Source: Oopsacas minuta
Lineage: Eukaryota > Porifera > Hexactinellida > Lyssacinosida > Leucopsacidae
NCBI GenBank assembly: GCA_024704765.1
Contig: JAKMXF010000356.1
Location: 94,076 to 158,075, forward strand
DNA: 64,000 nt
Reading direction: 5' to 3'
Shown here: piece after piece, positions 20,701 to 31,301 of the stretch
How positions within the stretch are numbered: the stretch's first letter is position 1
How the letters are laid out: each line of letters begins with the position of its first letter
The notes under the pieces: model-generated
Told to the model about the DNA's origin: nothing
Seen by the model: only the letters and a program-made list of their open reading frames with translations
Databases searched by the model: none
Translations under genes and position numbers: made by a program

Positions 20701-22103
20701 TTATTACCATCTAATCTATCAGGTAGAGTATATTTCTTTAGAACTTCAGGCAAGGTGGCACACCCTTTGATATTCAGGGAGAGGTCAAGCATAGGTTCAT
20801 AGGTGTCTGATTTGGTATTGCAACTGAAACAAGTCACCTGACTTCTGACCTTCCCGCCAAATATCTGATGTATTACTGTTGTGCATTTTAGTTCCTGTGA
20901 TATCCTAGAATAATAAAATCAACACTTCATTTAAACCAATCAACTATTGTTACTCACTTGCTTGATACACTCCCTAGACAGCTGTTCTGCATAGCATCAA
21001 TAAGGTATCTAAGAAATTCATGAGAATCTTCCTGTCTCCCGATATGGAAGCTAGGAGCTATGCTCATTAGATGTTGTACTATAGATGTAGGCTTAATGCT
21101 GTAGTTAAAATGCTGCTGGGATTGCATGTAGTGCTCTTGGAATTTACACATAGCACAGAATCCCTTCACTTTACCTACAAAGTTTATTGAGGAATTGGAA
21201 AAAGAGGTATAGACTTGTAATAGGTGTGAAATTATGAATATATACATATTAAGAGTTCACTACCCTATATAGGCATATACCTGATTAGCATAAATAGAAC
21301 TTACAAATTAGCTTATGATCTTTCGAGTAGATATAGTTAGCTAGAGGAGGAGTATAGGTCAAGCACTGTAGGACTGAGTTCATGAAACAGGTGTTTCCTA
21401 TGTTGTAGAGACCTAATCCGATCCGTCTAGCTCCTGACCAATCCATTTTCAAGTTATCAGGGTTGTATATAGGCTGAATAGGCTTACTTATTACTGGAAC
21501 AGCTGATTGGCTACTGTCTGTACAGACACCTGTAGTTGAGTCTATCCGTATTAGTAGACCTGTCAGGAAGCAATTTGATAGGTTACACATAACTTGATAA
21601 AGTATAAATACCAGTGAAATAGGCTTAATTCTATTTTTAGAATAAGAACAACCTTCTTTTTCTAGAACCTTTAACTGTTCCTCTTTCTGTTCATAAATAG
21701 ATTTCTCAGCTGGCACAAATTTTATAGTCTCTTCCATCATAGCTCTATATATATGCGTAATAATTAATTATATTTTCGTAAAATTATATCCGTGAGATTT
21801 GCTCAAATACGCGAGTCTCACTTTGGATCCGAGATACCATACATAGCTGTAGCACCCCGAATATTCATTTATTCGTACAATACTATGAGGTATAACAGTA
21901 TCTAGGGTAAACATGTATAACATAACTAACTTGATATTAGCTAGCTCTAAGAGGACAAGAGGATCATCTGTATCCTCATCTAGTCCTGGGACGAATAAAT
22001 CATCTCCAAATGTAACTACTTTATCACTGATTGTGTCTGTAATATGATTGGTGGATTCAGTAACTATACAGCTGTTATTCTCTGTAGGTAGATCTATGTT
22101 CAT
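17789..22103 (-). CDS. Ubiquitin-specific protease, USP36/USP42 type
   Basis: Deubiquitinase with twelve exons: 21931-22103, 21653-21744, 21305-21559, 20958-21174, 20683-20904, 20287-20455, 20013-20201, 19862-19907, 18594-19808, 18283-18480, 18107-18210, 17789-17887. They sum to 2979 nt (992 aa). The Cys box is GLYNIGNTCFMNSVLQCL (Cys ~146), with FCAMC and QEDSHEFLRYLIDAMQ blocks and paired CxxC zinc ligands (CFSC...CDK-CKKK). The His box is HQGYTCSSGHYYCYV (His ~399), so the catalytic set is intact. The long tail is Lys/Ser-rich and ends in a basic VHKRKNKHRTHRKS segment, as in the nucleolar USP36. The exon 2/3 junction is the least certain (donor GTTGTT chosen because it keeps phase). Confidence 0.9.
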
Positions 22104-22639
22104 ATGAATAGCTATATAGTCTGAATATAAATTATAGGGGAACAGGGGTACTGGGGTACAGCTGGAGGCCTATTAACACCTCTGATCAGCTGTTGGGTAC
22201 ATTTGATTAACTTAAGGAGTATTGTGATAATATTAATCATCAAAAAGGTGTGAAAGTGTTAACATTAGAAGCTTATACTACATAGCAACCAGTTATGATA
22301 TCCCTGCCTCTCTGTGGATATTCAAACTTCCTAATATATGTTATAATAAAATGATTCTTACACCCCGTATAGCAACATTTCCCTGATAACTACGTATAAC
22401 TGAGATCAGAATTATGTATTTTGTCTTATACCAAGGAATAATATCTGTAAATAACTGTTAAGAGATGTGTTCATATAACAGTATTTGTGAATATATTATG
22501 TAAACCATCAGAACAAACAATAATAACACATCTAGAAGAGCATTACAATATGAAAGAGATTGTATACAATAGATACCGGTCTTATAGTAGTAATGTGTTC
22601 GTATTACAGATATGTGTGTAGAATCAGTATAAATAATAC

Positions 22640-22800
22640 AGTATTATGAGAACAGTTTTCTATAATACGGCTCCTACATCCAAATGTGTCTAAAGGAAGT
22701 GTTCTCATAACCGGCATCCTCTATATCCTACATACCAGTTATGAGAACATTATATCCAATCCCGTCTCATAACCGGCATCCTCTGTATTACTATTAAAAC
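22640..22800. repeat. Dispersed ATAACCGGCAT repeat cluster
   Basis: Three units in alternating orientation (GTTCTCATAACCGGCATCC, ACCAGTTATGAGAACA, TCTCATAACCGGCATCC). Related units occur at 46100-46170, 54395-54440 and 63755-63890 (TTCTTATAACCAGCATG). These look like fragments of one mobile-element family. Confidence 0.5.
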
Positions 22801-22864
22801 ATTCCTTTGATATTCAATTGTAACCAAGGATCTTAAGCTGTTACAAGCTCAGTGTATACAAAGG

Positions 22865-22965
22865 GCAGCGGTTCCAAAAATGGGCTTGGGGTGCATAGGA
22901 CCTATGAGAGGGGTCTATATTGGCATAATGGGTCCACTTGTAAATAAGTTAGGGACAGATGCCAT
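22865..22965. repeat. hAT-like MITE fragment
   Basis: Begins CAGCGGTTCCAAAA and contains a GGACC...GGGTCTA pattern resembling the 5146 and 7034 elements. Both ends are degenerate and no target duplication is clear. Confidence 0.3.
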
Positions 22966-23017
22966 AAGGGCATAAATATAGGAGACGAAAACCCTCTAAG
23001 AAGAAATGATAATTAGA

Positions 23018-23640
23018 TTATCGAGTTCTTATAAATAATAATAAATATATCTATACTGTAGTTTCTAAGCGATCGGGTTGACAGGTGAGTCCTACAAAAC
23101 TCAGATGGCAACCCGATCACTTTGAAACATCTGTTCATCTCCACAAAGTGTGAAAATATATCAAATCACTCTCGTCTCTAAGTGGTCAGGTTGACCCATG
23201 AGGATCTCAGAGCTCATACGGCAACCCGATCACTTTGAGTTGAGAGTGCGATTGGAGATGATTTACAAATCTCAAAATCTTTCCTTCTTAAATAGTCATG
23301 AAAACTATAGCCCTGGTAACCAATGGCAGCCATTGGTTACCAGGGCTATAGTTTTCATGACTATAAAAGAAGGAAAGATTTTTGAGATTTGTAAATCATC
23401 TCCAATCGCACTCTCAACTCAAAGTGATCGGGTTGCCGTATGAGCTCTGAGATCCTCATGGGTCAACCTGACCACTTAGAGACGAGAGTGATTTGATATA
23501 TTTTCACACTTTGTGGAGATGAACAGATGTTTCAAAGTGATCGGGTTGCCATCTGAGTTTTGTAGGACTCACCTGTCAACCCGATCGCTTAGAAACTACA
23601 GTATAGATATATTTATTATTATTTATAAGAACTCATAAAG
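23018..23640. repeat. ~620-bp near-perfect palindrome with nested hairpins
   Basis: Two arms of ~310 bp are reverse complements almost base for base, centred on one unpaired A at 23328 (GGTAACCAATGGC-A-GCCATTGGTTACC). Only a few mismatches were seen (for example near 23290/23366). Each arm also holds two related ~55-bp hairpin units, one running from GATCGGGTTG to CAACCCGATC and one from GGTCAGGTTGAC to CAACCCGATCAC. So four units in mirror order make up the structure. The outer ends show GGAGAC/GTCTCC about 40 bp further out on the left. It is non-coding. Confidence 0.9.
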
Positions 23641-23869
23641 TCTCCTAACTAATTAGTTCCAGTTTCATAATAATGGGTAGAGATTTTAAATTCGAATTCG
23701 AGGAATCAAGCAAATATACTGGGGTACCCATTAGCGGACAATACTGGACTGCTCGGCCTCCATTTCCACTAAATATACATGTGTTATAGTTATGTTATAA
23801 ATATATATGAATAATTTCAAGTAAGTGATACATATTGTTGTGGTTGTTATGAATAATATCATAACAATA

Positions 23870-25439
23870 TCAGCTGTTCCTCAGTATGTGTGTATACTTA
23901 GCTAGCTGTTTCTTCAGTTCTTCTAGAGTAGCTTCTCTCATAATTATTGTTAAAAACTATAAAACAAACAAACAAACAAACAAACATCTACCGTACTACG
24001 CTTTAGTTATTCCTGTCCAGTGAAGTCAGGAGTGGGGACATTTTGCGGCGTCCCTAGCGTCTCATTTGTGGCGATTATATATAACTAACCTTCCATTGAA
24101 TAACTTCACAAGAACACAGATCATGAGTAATCCCGTTACTTAAGTCAATCTTAACAACTTTATGACCACCTGTAGAATAGGTGTTAATTAAGTTAAGTAA
24201 TAATAGATTATATGATCCCCCTGGGGTACATGATACAGGAACTATAACTCACATTCTTTATATGATTCAATGAATTCCATCAACAGGTCGGTAAGTGTCT
24301 ATAATTAGAGTAATAACCAATCTTAATTGTTACTAATAATAGAACTACTAACCTCGTATTTCATTGGTTTATACATGAGCTCAGGTCTCCTGCTGAGACC
24401 CACGGTACCAAATCTCCCTTCTGAGAAAATTCCAAGGACAACATGTCTAGTTACGATACAATATATTCAATTTTATTTGACACTATCTCAATTATGAATG
24501 TAATCGTTACTACGAATATGAATAATACGGAACTTGGAATAATTCATAGTTCCAATTCAAATATACAGACTACTGAAGAGGAGACAGGTCTCTACCCCCG
24601 GAGTAACACACTTACCTGTGAGTTTTGTCCTTAAATTCGGATTTAAATCCAATAACAAACATCTTGAGGTTATCAATAGACGCTAGTAAGAATCTAAAAA
24701 TAGAAATTTTCTAATCAGCTGACTGATTAATATAACAATAACTTACATAGATAGAATAACAGCTTCTAGACATTTGATTGGTAGAGACTCTCTGATAATA
24801 TCTCTAGCTGTATCTACCAATCTATAATATACTAAAAATAGAACAAATCTATAATTAGATTATAATTATCCTACCTACTGATTGGTCTATTCTTTATTAC
24901 TTCAAAGTATTGCATTCCTGTGTGATTATATCTTGTTGTTAAGGAAATTAGAGGTAAGATTGTGATAATAAAATACACAATGGAAGCTCGCTAATAAGAA
25001 CATATTTTGGACTTCTGTAGTGTTCATATTAACGAGGTAACACTGATTAAGTATACGGTATACTCCCGCAGGGTAATCAGGTCAAATATACAATATTAAT
25101 AGGATACTCTAGCTGTAATAGATATTGCTGTATGAGAGATATCTTCTGAGAGAGTATCATTGGTCCTGTGAGTACAGGAGGCTTAGGGAGAGTAGGCTAA
25201 AGAAATAGAGCAATTAAATTAGTGTAACTAATCAGCTGATAATAAATGTATTTACAGATTCTTACAGGTGTTAAGGAATGTGAGCCTCTTATCCTATTCT
25301 CAACTGATCTACCATCAGGGTGTCTCCGTCTCACTCTACTCCATAACTTGTCTACTGAATCAGCTGATAGAGGAAGACCTGATTTGTTGATTAAGCGAAT
25401 TGATTCTGTGCTGGGACAAGCGAGGGGGCAATCTCCCAT
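23870..25439 (-). CDS. VASH: Vasohibin, tubulin tyrosine carboxypeptidase
   Basis: Removes the C-terminal tyrosine of alpha-tubulin (with the partner SVBP in animals). Nine exons: 25266-25439, 25108-25196, 24875-24931, 24747-24821, 24616-24693, 24353-24446, 24253-24298, 24090-24169, 23870-23956. They sum to 780 nt (259 aa). Conserved blocks include HPDGRSVENRIRG, YNHTGMQYFEV, LPIKCLEAVIL, HVVLGIFSEGRFG and GLSRRPELMYKP. The non-canonical Cys-His-Ser triad maps to about C124, H159 and S176. The 35- and 17-residue spacing equals that of human VASH1 (C169/H204/S221). The protein is shorter than the vertebrate ones: the N-terminal extension and basic C-terminal tail are reduced. It is divergent from the protease gene at 25734. 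Confidence 0.92.
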
Positions 25440-25733
25440 GGAGCTAATCTTGTTTATGTATCTTAAGTAAACAAATATTGAGGACTTGTACCCAATATGA
25501 ATATTAACACATATTCAGGTCCCTGTAATGGTTACCTAAGTGGTATTACTCCAGTTATTACGGACACATTTTGAGCGTCCGTTGGTGTTAGTATTAAGGA
25601 GATTACAAGTAATTAATACTGCTAGGTTAAGATGGGACACGAGGCTAGAGATCAGTTACATGTGAGCTCTATAGGAACAATAAATGCTTAAAAGTTATGA
25701 AATGGTTGCTACTTGAATTATCTGTTAAGTATA
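25440..25733. promoter_or_regulatory. Shared divergent promoter region, vasohibin / S8 protease
   Basis: Only ~294 bp separates the two start codons of outward-facing genes, so both core promoters must lie here. No specific element was recognised. Confidence 0.4.
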
Positions 25734-26803
25734 ATGCTGAAAATATTTGTTTGTTTATTATTGTTTACAATTGTGACTGCTAGAAGTCTCAGAAACAACA
25801 ATAAATATATAATAGTGCTACGTGATGGATGCGGTGAGGGAGATATGAAGTATGTAATGAATGAAATACAGCTGTATGAAGGGAAACAGACAGAGGATCT
25901 GGAGATGAAGTGTTCTAAAATTATATTCCCATTCATTACTGCAGTCTTAAGTGATAATACTGTACACAAGGTTAGTACACAATAGCATAAACAACAACAC
26001 ATTATATTAACATACAAGGATTTTGTTTGTTTGTTTGTTTACATATTTTGTTTACAGGTATCCCTCCTACCGGTAGTAGACTACATAGAGAAGGACCAAC
26101 GAGTCCACATGTCCCCTATGGAAAATACTACCACCTCCAAAGGGCCCACCTTCGCAGGGCCTACTGATGGTCTACAGCTGTCAACTGACAGATATAACTT
26201 GGACATAATTAACAAGCCTACAGACGGGTGTAGAAATAACGAATATGATCCTCCAAATGATGGGACGGGTGCTGATATTTATATTATTGATACAGGTATT
26301 AATTACGATCACGCAGACTTTAAAGATTCTCATGGAGTAACCAGAGCAAAATACGGAGGTTACGATCCAATTATTCCATCAAAAGATGGGGCGGATTGTA
26401 ACGGGCACGGGTCTCATTGTGCGGGAATAGCAGGGGGTATAACTAGCGGGGTAGCAAAGAATGCAAACCTGTACAGTATTAGAGTGCTAGATTGCAGTGG
26501 AAGCGGGTGGACGAGTGAGATAATAGGAGGACTGGATCATGTAGCGGGGAGGCATGAAGAGAGGCACCAAGAGTAAGTTTATAAACAACAAACAAACAAA
26601 CAAACAATATATAGTTAAATTGGTAAACTTGTTTCAGCTCCAAATGATGTACATCTAAGCATGCAGGCCAGTGGCACAAAGTGTCCAATTCATGGAAATA
26701 TTTCAATGACAGTTAAAGGCGGTCTGTGTAGATAAAATCATTAGTAAATATATTGTGTAATCATTCATGTGACAACTGAAACTAGTTTACAACTAACAGC
26801 TAA

Positions 26804-26836
<33 letters not shown>

Positions 26837-27626
26837 TAACAAGTGTTTACAATTAACAGTGACATAACTGAATTTAATCCATTCTAGCGCTGATTTTGTG
26901 GCTTCTATAGCCAGCATGTCACTTGGGGGAGGATACAGCAATGCATTTAATAAGGCAGTGAATGATGTGGTAGGCAAAGGGGTTTTCGTAGTGTCGGCGA
27001 GTGGTAACGATGGGTTGGACGCTTGTAACTCAAGCCCCGGATCAGCCACAGACTCTATTAACGTGGGTGCCAGTTCAGAGCCAATCCCTGGATGTGAGAA
27101 CCCAATAGCATACTTCTCAAACTGGGGTACCTGTGTTGATATCATAGCTCCAGGCGTGGATATTATGAGTGTTGATTTCAGTAATAACAATGGTAAGTAT
27201 TGGTTGTTAAGACCCGCCCATTGCTGTTAAATACAACCCACTCAAAGGAGCGGGATAATCCGAGATATAACCGATGATAAATATGTAACTTTGACGGTTC
27301 GTGACCATATTTGTACAATTTCACACCTCGATATATCAATTTTCTTTGTAACGGAGTTGTCTGTATCTCTTAACTATACATACACACATTCCAATTATAC
27401 TTTATCGTAACTAGATTTCACCAAGTTTTCTGGGACCTCTATGGCATGTCCTCATGTTGCTGGAGCAGTTGCTCTCCTATTAAAGAATGACAAGACACTA
27501 ACCCCTGCAGAGGTTAAGGAGATGATAAGCAATGGTGCTGATGATGTAGATAGGTCAGCTATGACCCCACACATCAGAAATCAATCTACCAGCAAGAGAC
27601 TCTATGTACCCACTAATTACAGCTGA
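25734..27626 (+). CDS. Secreted proteinase-K-like subtilisin (peptidase S8)
   Basis: Four exons: 25734-25970, 26058-26572, 26888-27192, 27415-27626. They sum to 1269 nt (422 aa). The signal peptide is MLKIFVCLLLFTIVTA. An inhibitor-I9-type propeptide follows (KYIIVLRDG... to VVDYIEKD). The mature protease carries the catalytic triad Asp (~157, IIDTGI), His (~196, GHGSHCAGIAGG) and Ser (~361, SGTSMACPHVAGA), plus the oxyanion Asn in SASGND. It is closest to the fungal/bacterial proteinase K and animal PCSK9-like branch. It is probably an extracellular or digestive serine protease. The ATG at 25734 is used; the frame extends a little upstream without another ATG. The second intron carries a MITE shared with NUP155. 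Confidence 0.92.
26611..26858. mobile_element. Intronic MITE, copy 1
   Basis: Inside the S8 protease intron. Inner inverted repeats AAACTTGTTTCAGC and its near reverse complement GAAACTAGTTT enclose a body with CTAAGCATGCAGG and GGCACAAAGTGTCCAATTC. An outer inverted pair (GTTAAATTGGTAAACTTG and CAAGTGTTTACAATTAAC) brackets a (CAA)n run. The same body occurs at 32707-32935. Confidence 0.55.
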
Positions 27627-27863
27627 TTAACTACCTTTTAATCGTGTTACAATTTGTTGTTATTTACGTATCATAGAGATGTATTTGTAAATATTGTTAC
27701 CTGAGGATCTGCCCCCCCAGCCCCCCCCCTATTTATCTAACACCTATCTGTTTATATTATTGTTTTCTAGAAGATTTTTGATAACAAATGTTTTCATACA
27801 TATGTTGTTGATCAATAAAATGTAAATACAAACACACTAATTCAATTATAATTATTTGTTCTT
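27627..27863. other. Convergent 3' region with poly(A) signal
   Basis: Between the S8 protease (+) and TRPT1 (-). It contains a C-run near 27713-27730 and an AATAAA at 27814 on the + strand that probably ends the protease transcript. Confidence 0.5.
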
Positions 27864-30800
27864 CTAACAAATTGGAATCTTAACACCTAAGAAATTATAG
27901 GAATATATAATGTTTGTTTGTATGTATGTTTGTTTGCTTATTTGTATGTTCGTATGTTTGTTTATTTGTTTATCTGTTTGTTTATCAGTTGTTTTATCAC
28001 CTGATTTCCTATCCACAATAGATTTAAAATATTTCTTGGGTAACATTCCATTCTCATTTCCAGGACATAGAATTACATTATTGTCAGACAAGTAGAAGTG
28101 ATACCCATCTGATTAATACAAATACAAATAAATACAATAACATTCCATACAGCTATTTCTGTAACTACCTTGCATAGCTAATGCTAAATCAATCTGTATA
28201 ACTACTTGGCAGCTAGCTCTCATTCCTATAATTAGATTATATATTACACAAGTTGAACTGGAACTATTAACTGGAACTAACCGCTTATTACGTCATCTGC
28301 TCCTGGCATACCTGGAGCGAAGTGTATATGATTCCTACCCATCTTAGAGAGACCCTAAAATAACAAATCAAGTAGTAACACCTTAGTTACGTATTAACCC
28401 TGTTGGTATTTACATAAATACCTTGTATAGTATAGCTTGTATACATCTATTATATGTGCCATGTATAACCACAGGGTATTGAGTAGGATCTGTCACTTCT
28501 ATTAGTTCCAATTCTATGCCCTAAGGAGACAGAGAGATTATTCATATTATAGCACCTTTGGAATGGGGACATAATATATAATCACATACTACACTCCTTA
28601 ACGTGCTTCTGTGACGTGTTATGTCCCATTTCCATGGTTACCTCGTTGGTATTTGGCTACACCCCGATGATACGTCCAAGAATAGGGAGAAATTGAAGAA
28701 AATATTTATATGAACTATTCATGAGAACACTAATTTAATAACAATCTGATATCTACTCATATACCAATCCCTATCATGCAAGCAAACAAACAAACAAACA
28801 AACAAACAAACAAACAAAGAATCTAATCAATAACAAGGTAGTCTATTTATTGATCGGAGAGAAGGAAGTTGGCAGCTAGTTCTTCATTCTTATCAAATGC
28901 GAAGTAAGCTTGTATTGCCATTTGTTCTGGAAATCCTAATGCCTTCAGTCGATCGATAGCTTCTTTCTCGCTAGAGGTCACAGTAAGGGTCGATTGTCCT
29001 CCAGCACCTGCAGGGGGTGCTTGTCCAACAGTTGGTTGCCCTGTGGGTGCATGACTAGGCCCTGAGTCTGGGGAGTTTATTAGTTCTCTAAATTGAGCTT
29101 CATTTTGGTGAATCAGCTGGAAGAGTTGAGGATTGGTCTCCTCTATTTGAGCAAGGATTTGATGTAAGGCTTGAGGATTTGTTTGCAGGACATTTCTCAG
29201 CTGTTGGAATTGAGGTTGTGACCGGAGGAACTCTAGGGTGTTATCCTGCGCCGCTGGAGTCACCCCCTGCGCCTGAGGGGGTCCCATCACACCTCCCTCT
29301 GTAGGCATAAAGAGCTCTTCCCCACCTGTTAGAATTGCAGCTGCTATTTCCAATTTATTCTCGCATCGAGTAAGGACCTCTTCCACATGAGACCGAGGGA
29401 TGGAATTACCCGTTAACTCCATAAGGTTATCTATCATCTCCTCTGCGGACTGTTGAGGAGCACTACTAGCACCCTGTGGAGGGTCAGGAGGGGCAGCTAC
29501 ATCCTCAGAGGGAGCAGCAGGAGACGGAGGAGAAACTTGAGGCGCTGGTGCCAGCTCGGGGGCGGGGGCAGGTACTGGGGAGGGTTTTGGTTTAGAAACC
29601 ATGACAACAATAAAACTAGCCTCATTGAGACCCATCTCCTGAATTATTTCAGTATCCTTTAGAATTTTACCCTTGAATATGAGCTTCTGATTCTCAGCTG
29701 GGTATTCAACACCCAGAGTCTCTTGTATCTTACCCTTGAGGTCCAGTGAGGTAGCTGTACCCTCTATCTCAATTTTAATCGTCTGTTGCTTAACGGTCTT
29801 AACTGTTACACTAAGCATGCTAGCAACCGATTGATGCGGGAATATGTAACTTTAGTGAATGAATCATATAATGCATGCGGAAGGGGCAGAGACACAAATA
29901 ATTAATCATATCTACGCCTGCAATATGTATAAAAGATATAAAATAAACCACAACAAATAAAAGTTAATGATAATTATCAAACAACTTCCTACGAATAGCA
30001 GATATATCCCTGTCACATTCCTAATACACATCCTAGCGTCCTCAGAAGTTAATTCAGGGAGGACATTTTGTTCCTCTGTTATATAAGATTTCTCAATTTG
30101 TGTATCCTCTGTTTCCTCGGTCTGTGGGGTGTATACTAGTCCCAGTTCCAATGGGGGTATAGTACCGGGGGAGGTCTCTATGGGTCCAGTTTAGCCTGTT
30201 TCTCTCAGATTAAGTATGTAAGTCTGTTGGATGCTTCCTCCATATATTGAAGCTACAGTCCCCCTTAACACCCCCTCACCTCTCTCCTGTCATGTCCCTC
30301 ATCAGTTGTACCTAACAGCTGATCGACATATCATCATAGCATATCCCACATCTGTAACTCTAGGATATAATCAACCGAATACTGACCTCAAAAAGGTGCT
30401 AAAGTTTATTGAATGAAATTCAAATTAAATACTGAAAGAATAAGGAAAGATACCAGCAGGGTGTCTGCAATAAGGTGTAAATTGGTATGGGAGTACACGG
30501 GGGTGAAAAGTCACATATCTATGACCAAAGGTGACAATTGTGCCAACCTATCAGATTAGATAATATGATATTCTATTTGCTTACGTATAAATTTTAACAC
30601 CCTACAATAGATTAATAATACAACTGTGATCTCGTAACCTGTCAGTATTTGGGACATGCCATACACCTTAAAATGGTAACTAAGGATAATTTTAAAGGAA
30701 TGCATCCTAATATGGTAACTAAGGATTACTTTAATGGAATGTCCCTGATTAGCTCTGATCTGTAATAGTTCTGTGGTAGGATCTGTCCGTATAGAGAATC

Positions 30801-31138
30801 TCTGTTTATCATTCAAGGCTACTACCGCCTTAACTTGCGCTATAGAATATTTCTTGAACTTAGGGAGAGACATCAATTCATCAAGATATATATAACCTCC
30901 TATTAATCTTGTGAATAACTAGTAAACAACAACAAAATAGTTAACAAGTGTACTACCTGGTTGTGCCTTTAACCCTTCTTTCTCAAAATTGTGTCTTAAT
31001 ATGGAACTAAGTAATTTGGATAGTTTCACTTCCTCAGTTTCCTATAATTATACAAATTTGAATTGTATGATTTACAAATAAATAATATTTTGATAAACTG
31101 ACTGGATAGCGGGATTTGTGTTTCCCTCCTGTAGCCAT
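27864..31138 (-). CDS. TRPT1: tRNA 2'-phosphotransferase (Tpt1/KptA)
   Basis: Transfers the splice-junction 2'-phosphate of spliced tRNA to NAD+. Seven exons: 31103-31138, 30957-31041, 30730-30899, 28422-28520, 28282-28354, 28169-28225, 27864-28108. Conserved blocks in order are LSKLLSSILRHN, NDKQRFSIR, IRANQGHS, VVIHGTY, GLSKMGRNHIHFAPG, ISGMRASCQVVIQID and FYLSDNNVILCPGNENG. The catalytic Arg/His/Arg positions of the family are covered. The 2.2-kb intron 28521-30729 contains the complete RAD23 gene on the same strand; the phase-0 junction (HSIK to GIELEL) confirms the split. The last ~35 codons run through a (CAAA)n-rich repeat, so the real 3' end may instead use a donor after KSIVDRKS. Confidence 0.85.
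28545..28650. repeat. Dispersed repeat, second copy of 2665-2780 family
   Basis: Same ordered blocks as at 2665-2780 (AGCACCTTTGG, AACGTGCTTCTGTGAC, GTCCCATTTCCATGG), within the TRPT1 intron. Confidence 0.55.
28847..29818 (-). CDS. RAD23: RAD23 ubiquitin receptor, nested in TRPT1 intron
   Basis: Intronless 323-aa shuttle factor that carries ubiquitinated proteins to the proteasome and binds XPC in nucleotide-excision repair. The domains run in canonical order: ubiquitin-like 1-77 (MLSVTVKTVKQQ..., LIFKGKIL), a Pro/Ala-rich linker, UBA1 ~125-166 (AEEMIDNLMELTG...), XPC-binding ~192-250 (LEFLRSQPQFQQLR...), and UBA2 ~278-320 (ALGFPEQMAIQAYFAFDKN). It is shorter than human RAD23A/B because the linkers are shorter. 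It lies on the same strand as TRPT1 and entirely inside its intron. A (CAAA)n tract lies just 3' of it (28784-28818). Confidence 0.95.
   Translation of the reverse strand: MLSVTVKTVKQQTIKIEIEGTATSLDLKGKIQETLGVEYPAENQKLIFKGKILKDTEIIQEMGLNEASFIVVMVSKPKPSPVPAPAPELAPAPQVSPPSPAAPSEDVAAPPDPPQGASSAPQQSAEEMIDNLMELTGNSIPRSHVEEVLTRCENKLEIAAAILTGGEELFMPTEGGVMGPPQAQGVTPAAQDNTLEFLRSQPQFQQLRNVLQTNPQALHQILAQIEETNPQLFQLIHQNEAQFRELINSPDSGPSHAPTGQPTVGQAPPAGAGGQSTLTVTSSEKEAIDRLKALGFPEQMAIQAYFAFDKNEELAANFLLSDQ
29912..30177 (-). CDS. Possible exon with C-terminal hydrophobic segment
   Basis: An open frame after a plausible acceptor (CCATAG at 30178) reads an acidic, Glu/Thr-rich stretch (PPLELGLVYTPQ..., LPELTSEDARMCI) and then about 30 hydrophobic residues to the stop. 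It resembles a tail-anchored membrane protein but has no ATG and no partner exon identified. It sits between RAD23 and TRPT1 exon 3. The AT-rich DNA could create the hydrophobic tail by chance. Confidence 0.25.
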
Positions 31139-31301
31139 TAATAACTAATCATATGATAAACAGGTGCAGCAGGTAAACAATAACAATAATAGATGTAAAA
31201 TAAACAAATAAACAACAAACAATAATAGAATAAAACTGATCAAATAATTGAATAATCAAAATGAAAGAAAGAAGTGAATAAAGTTTGAGGAATATGATTG
31301 A

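Larger units (their letters stand above)
22104..23869. other. Gene-free region rich in repeats
   Basis: Between the USP start and the vasohibin 3' end. It contains copies of an ATAACCGGCAT repeat (22640-22800), a hAT-like fragment with CAGCGGTTCC (22865-22965) and the large palindrome at 23018-23640. No gene is supported. Confidence 0.6.

Noticed and set aside
23198-23443. ORF across the palindrome centre
   Set aside because: It is created by the inverted repeat itself; both arms are non-coding and the frame has no homology.
30231-30416. Plus-strand ORF with an acceptor-like start inside the TRPT1 intron
   Set aside because: Protein-like but isolated, without upstream exons on that strand or homology; not enough to call.
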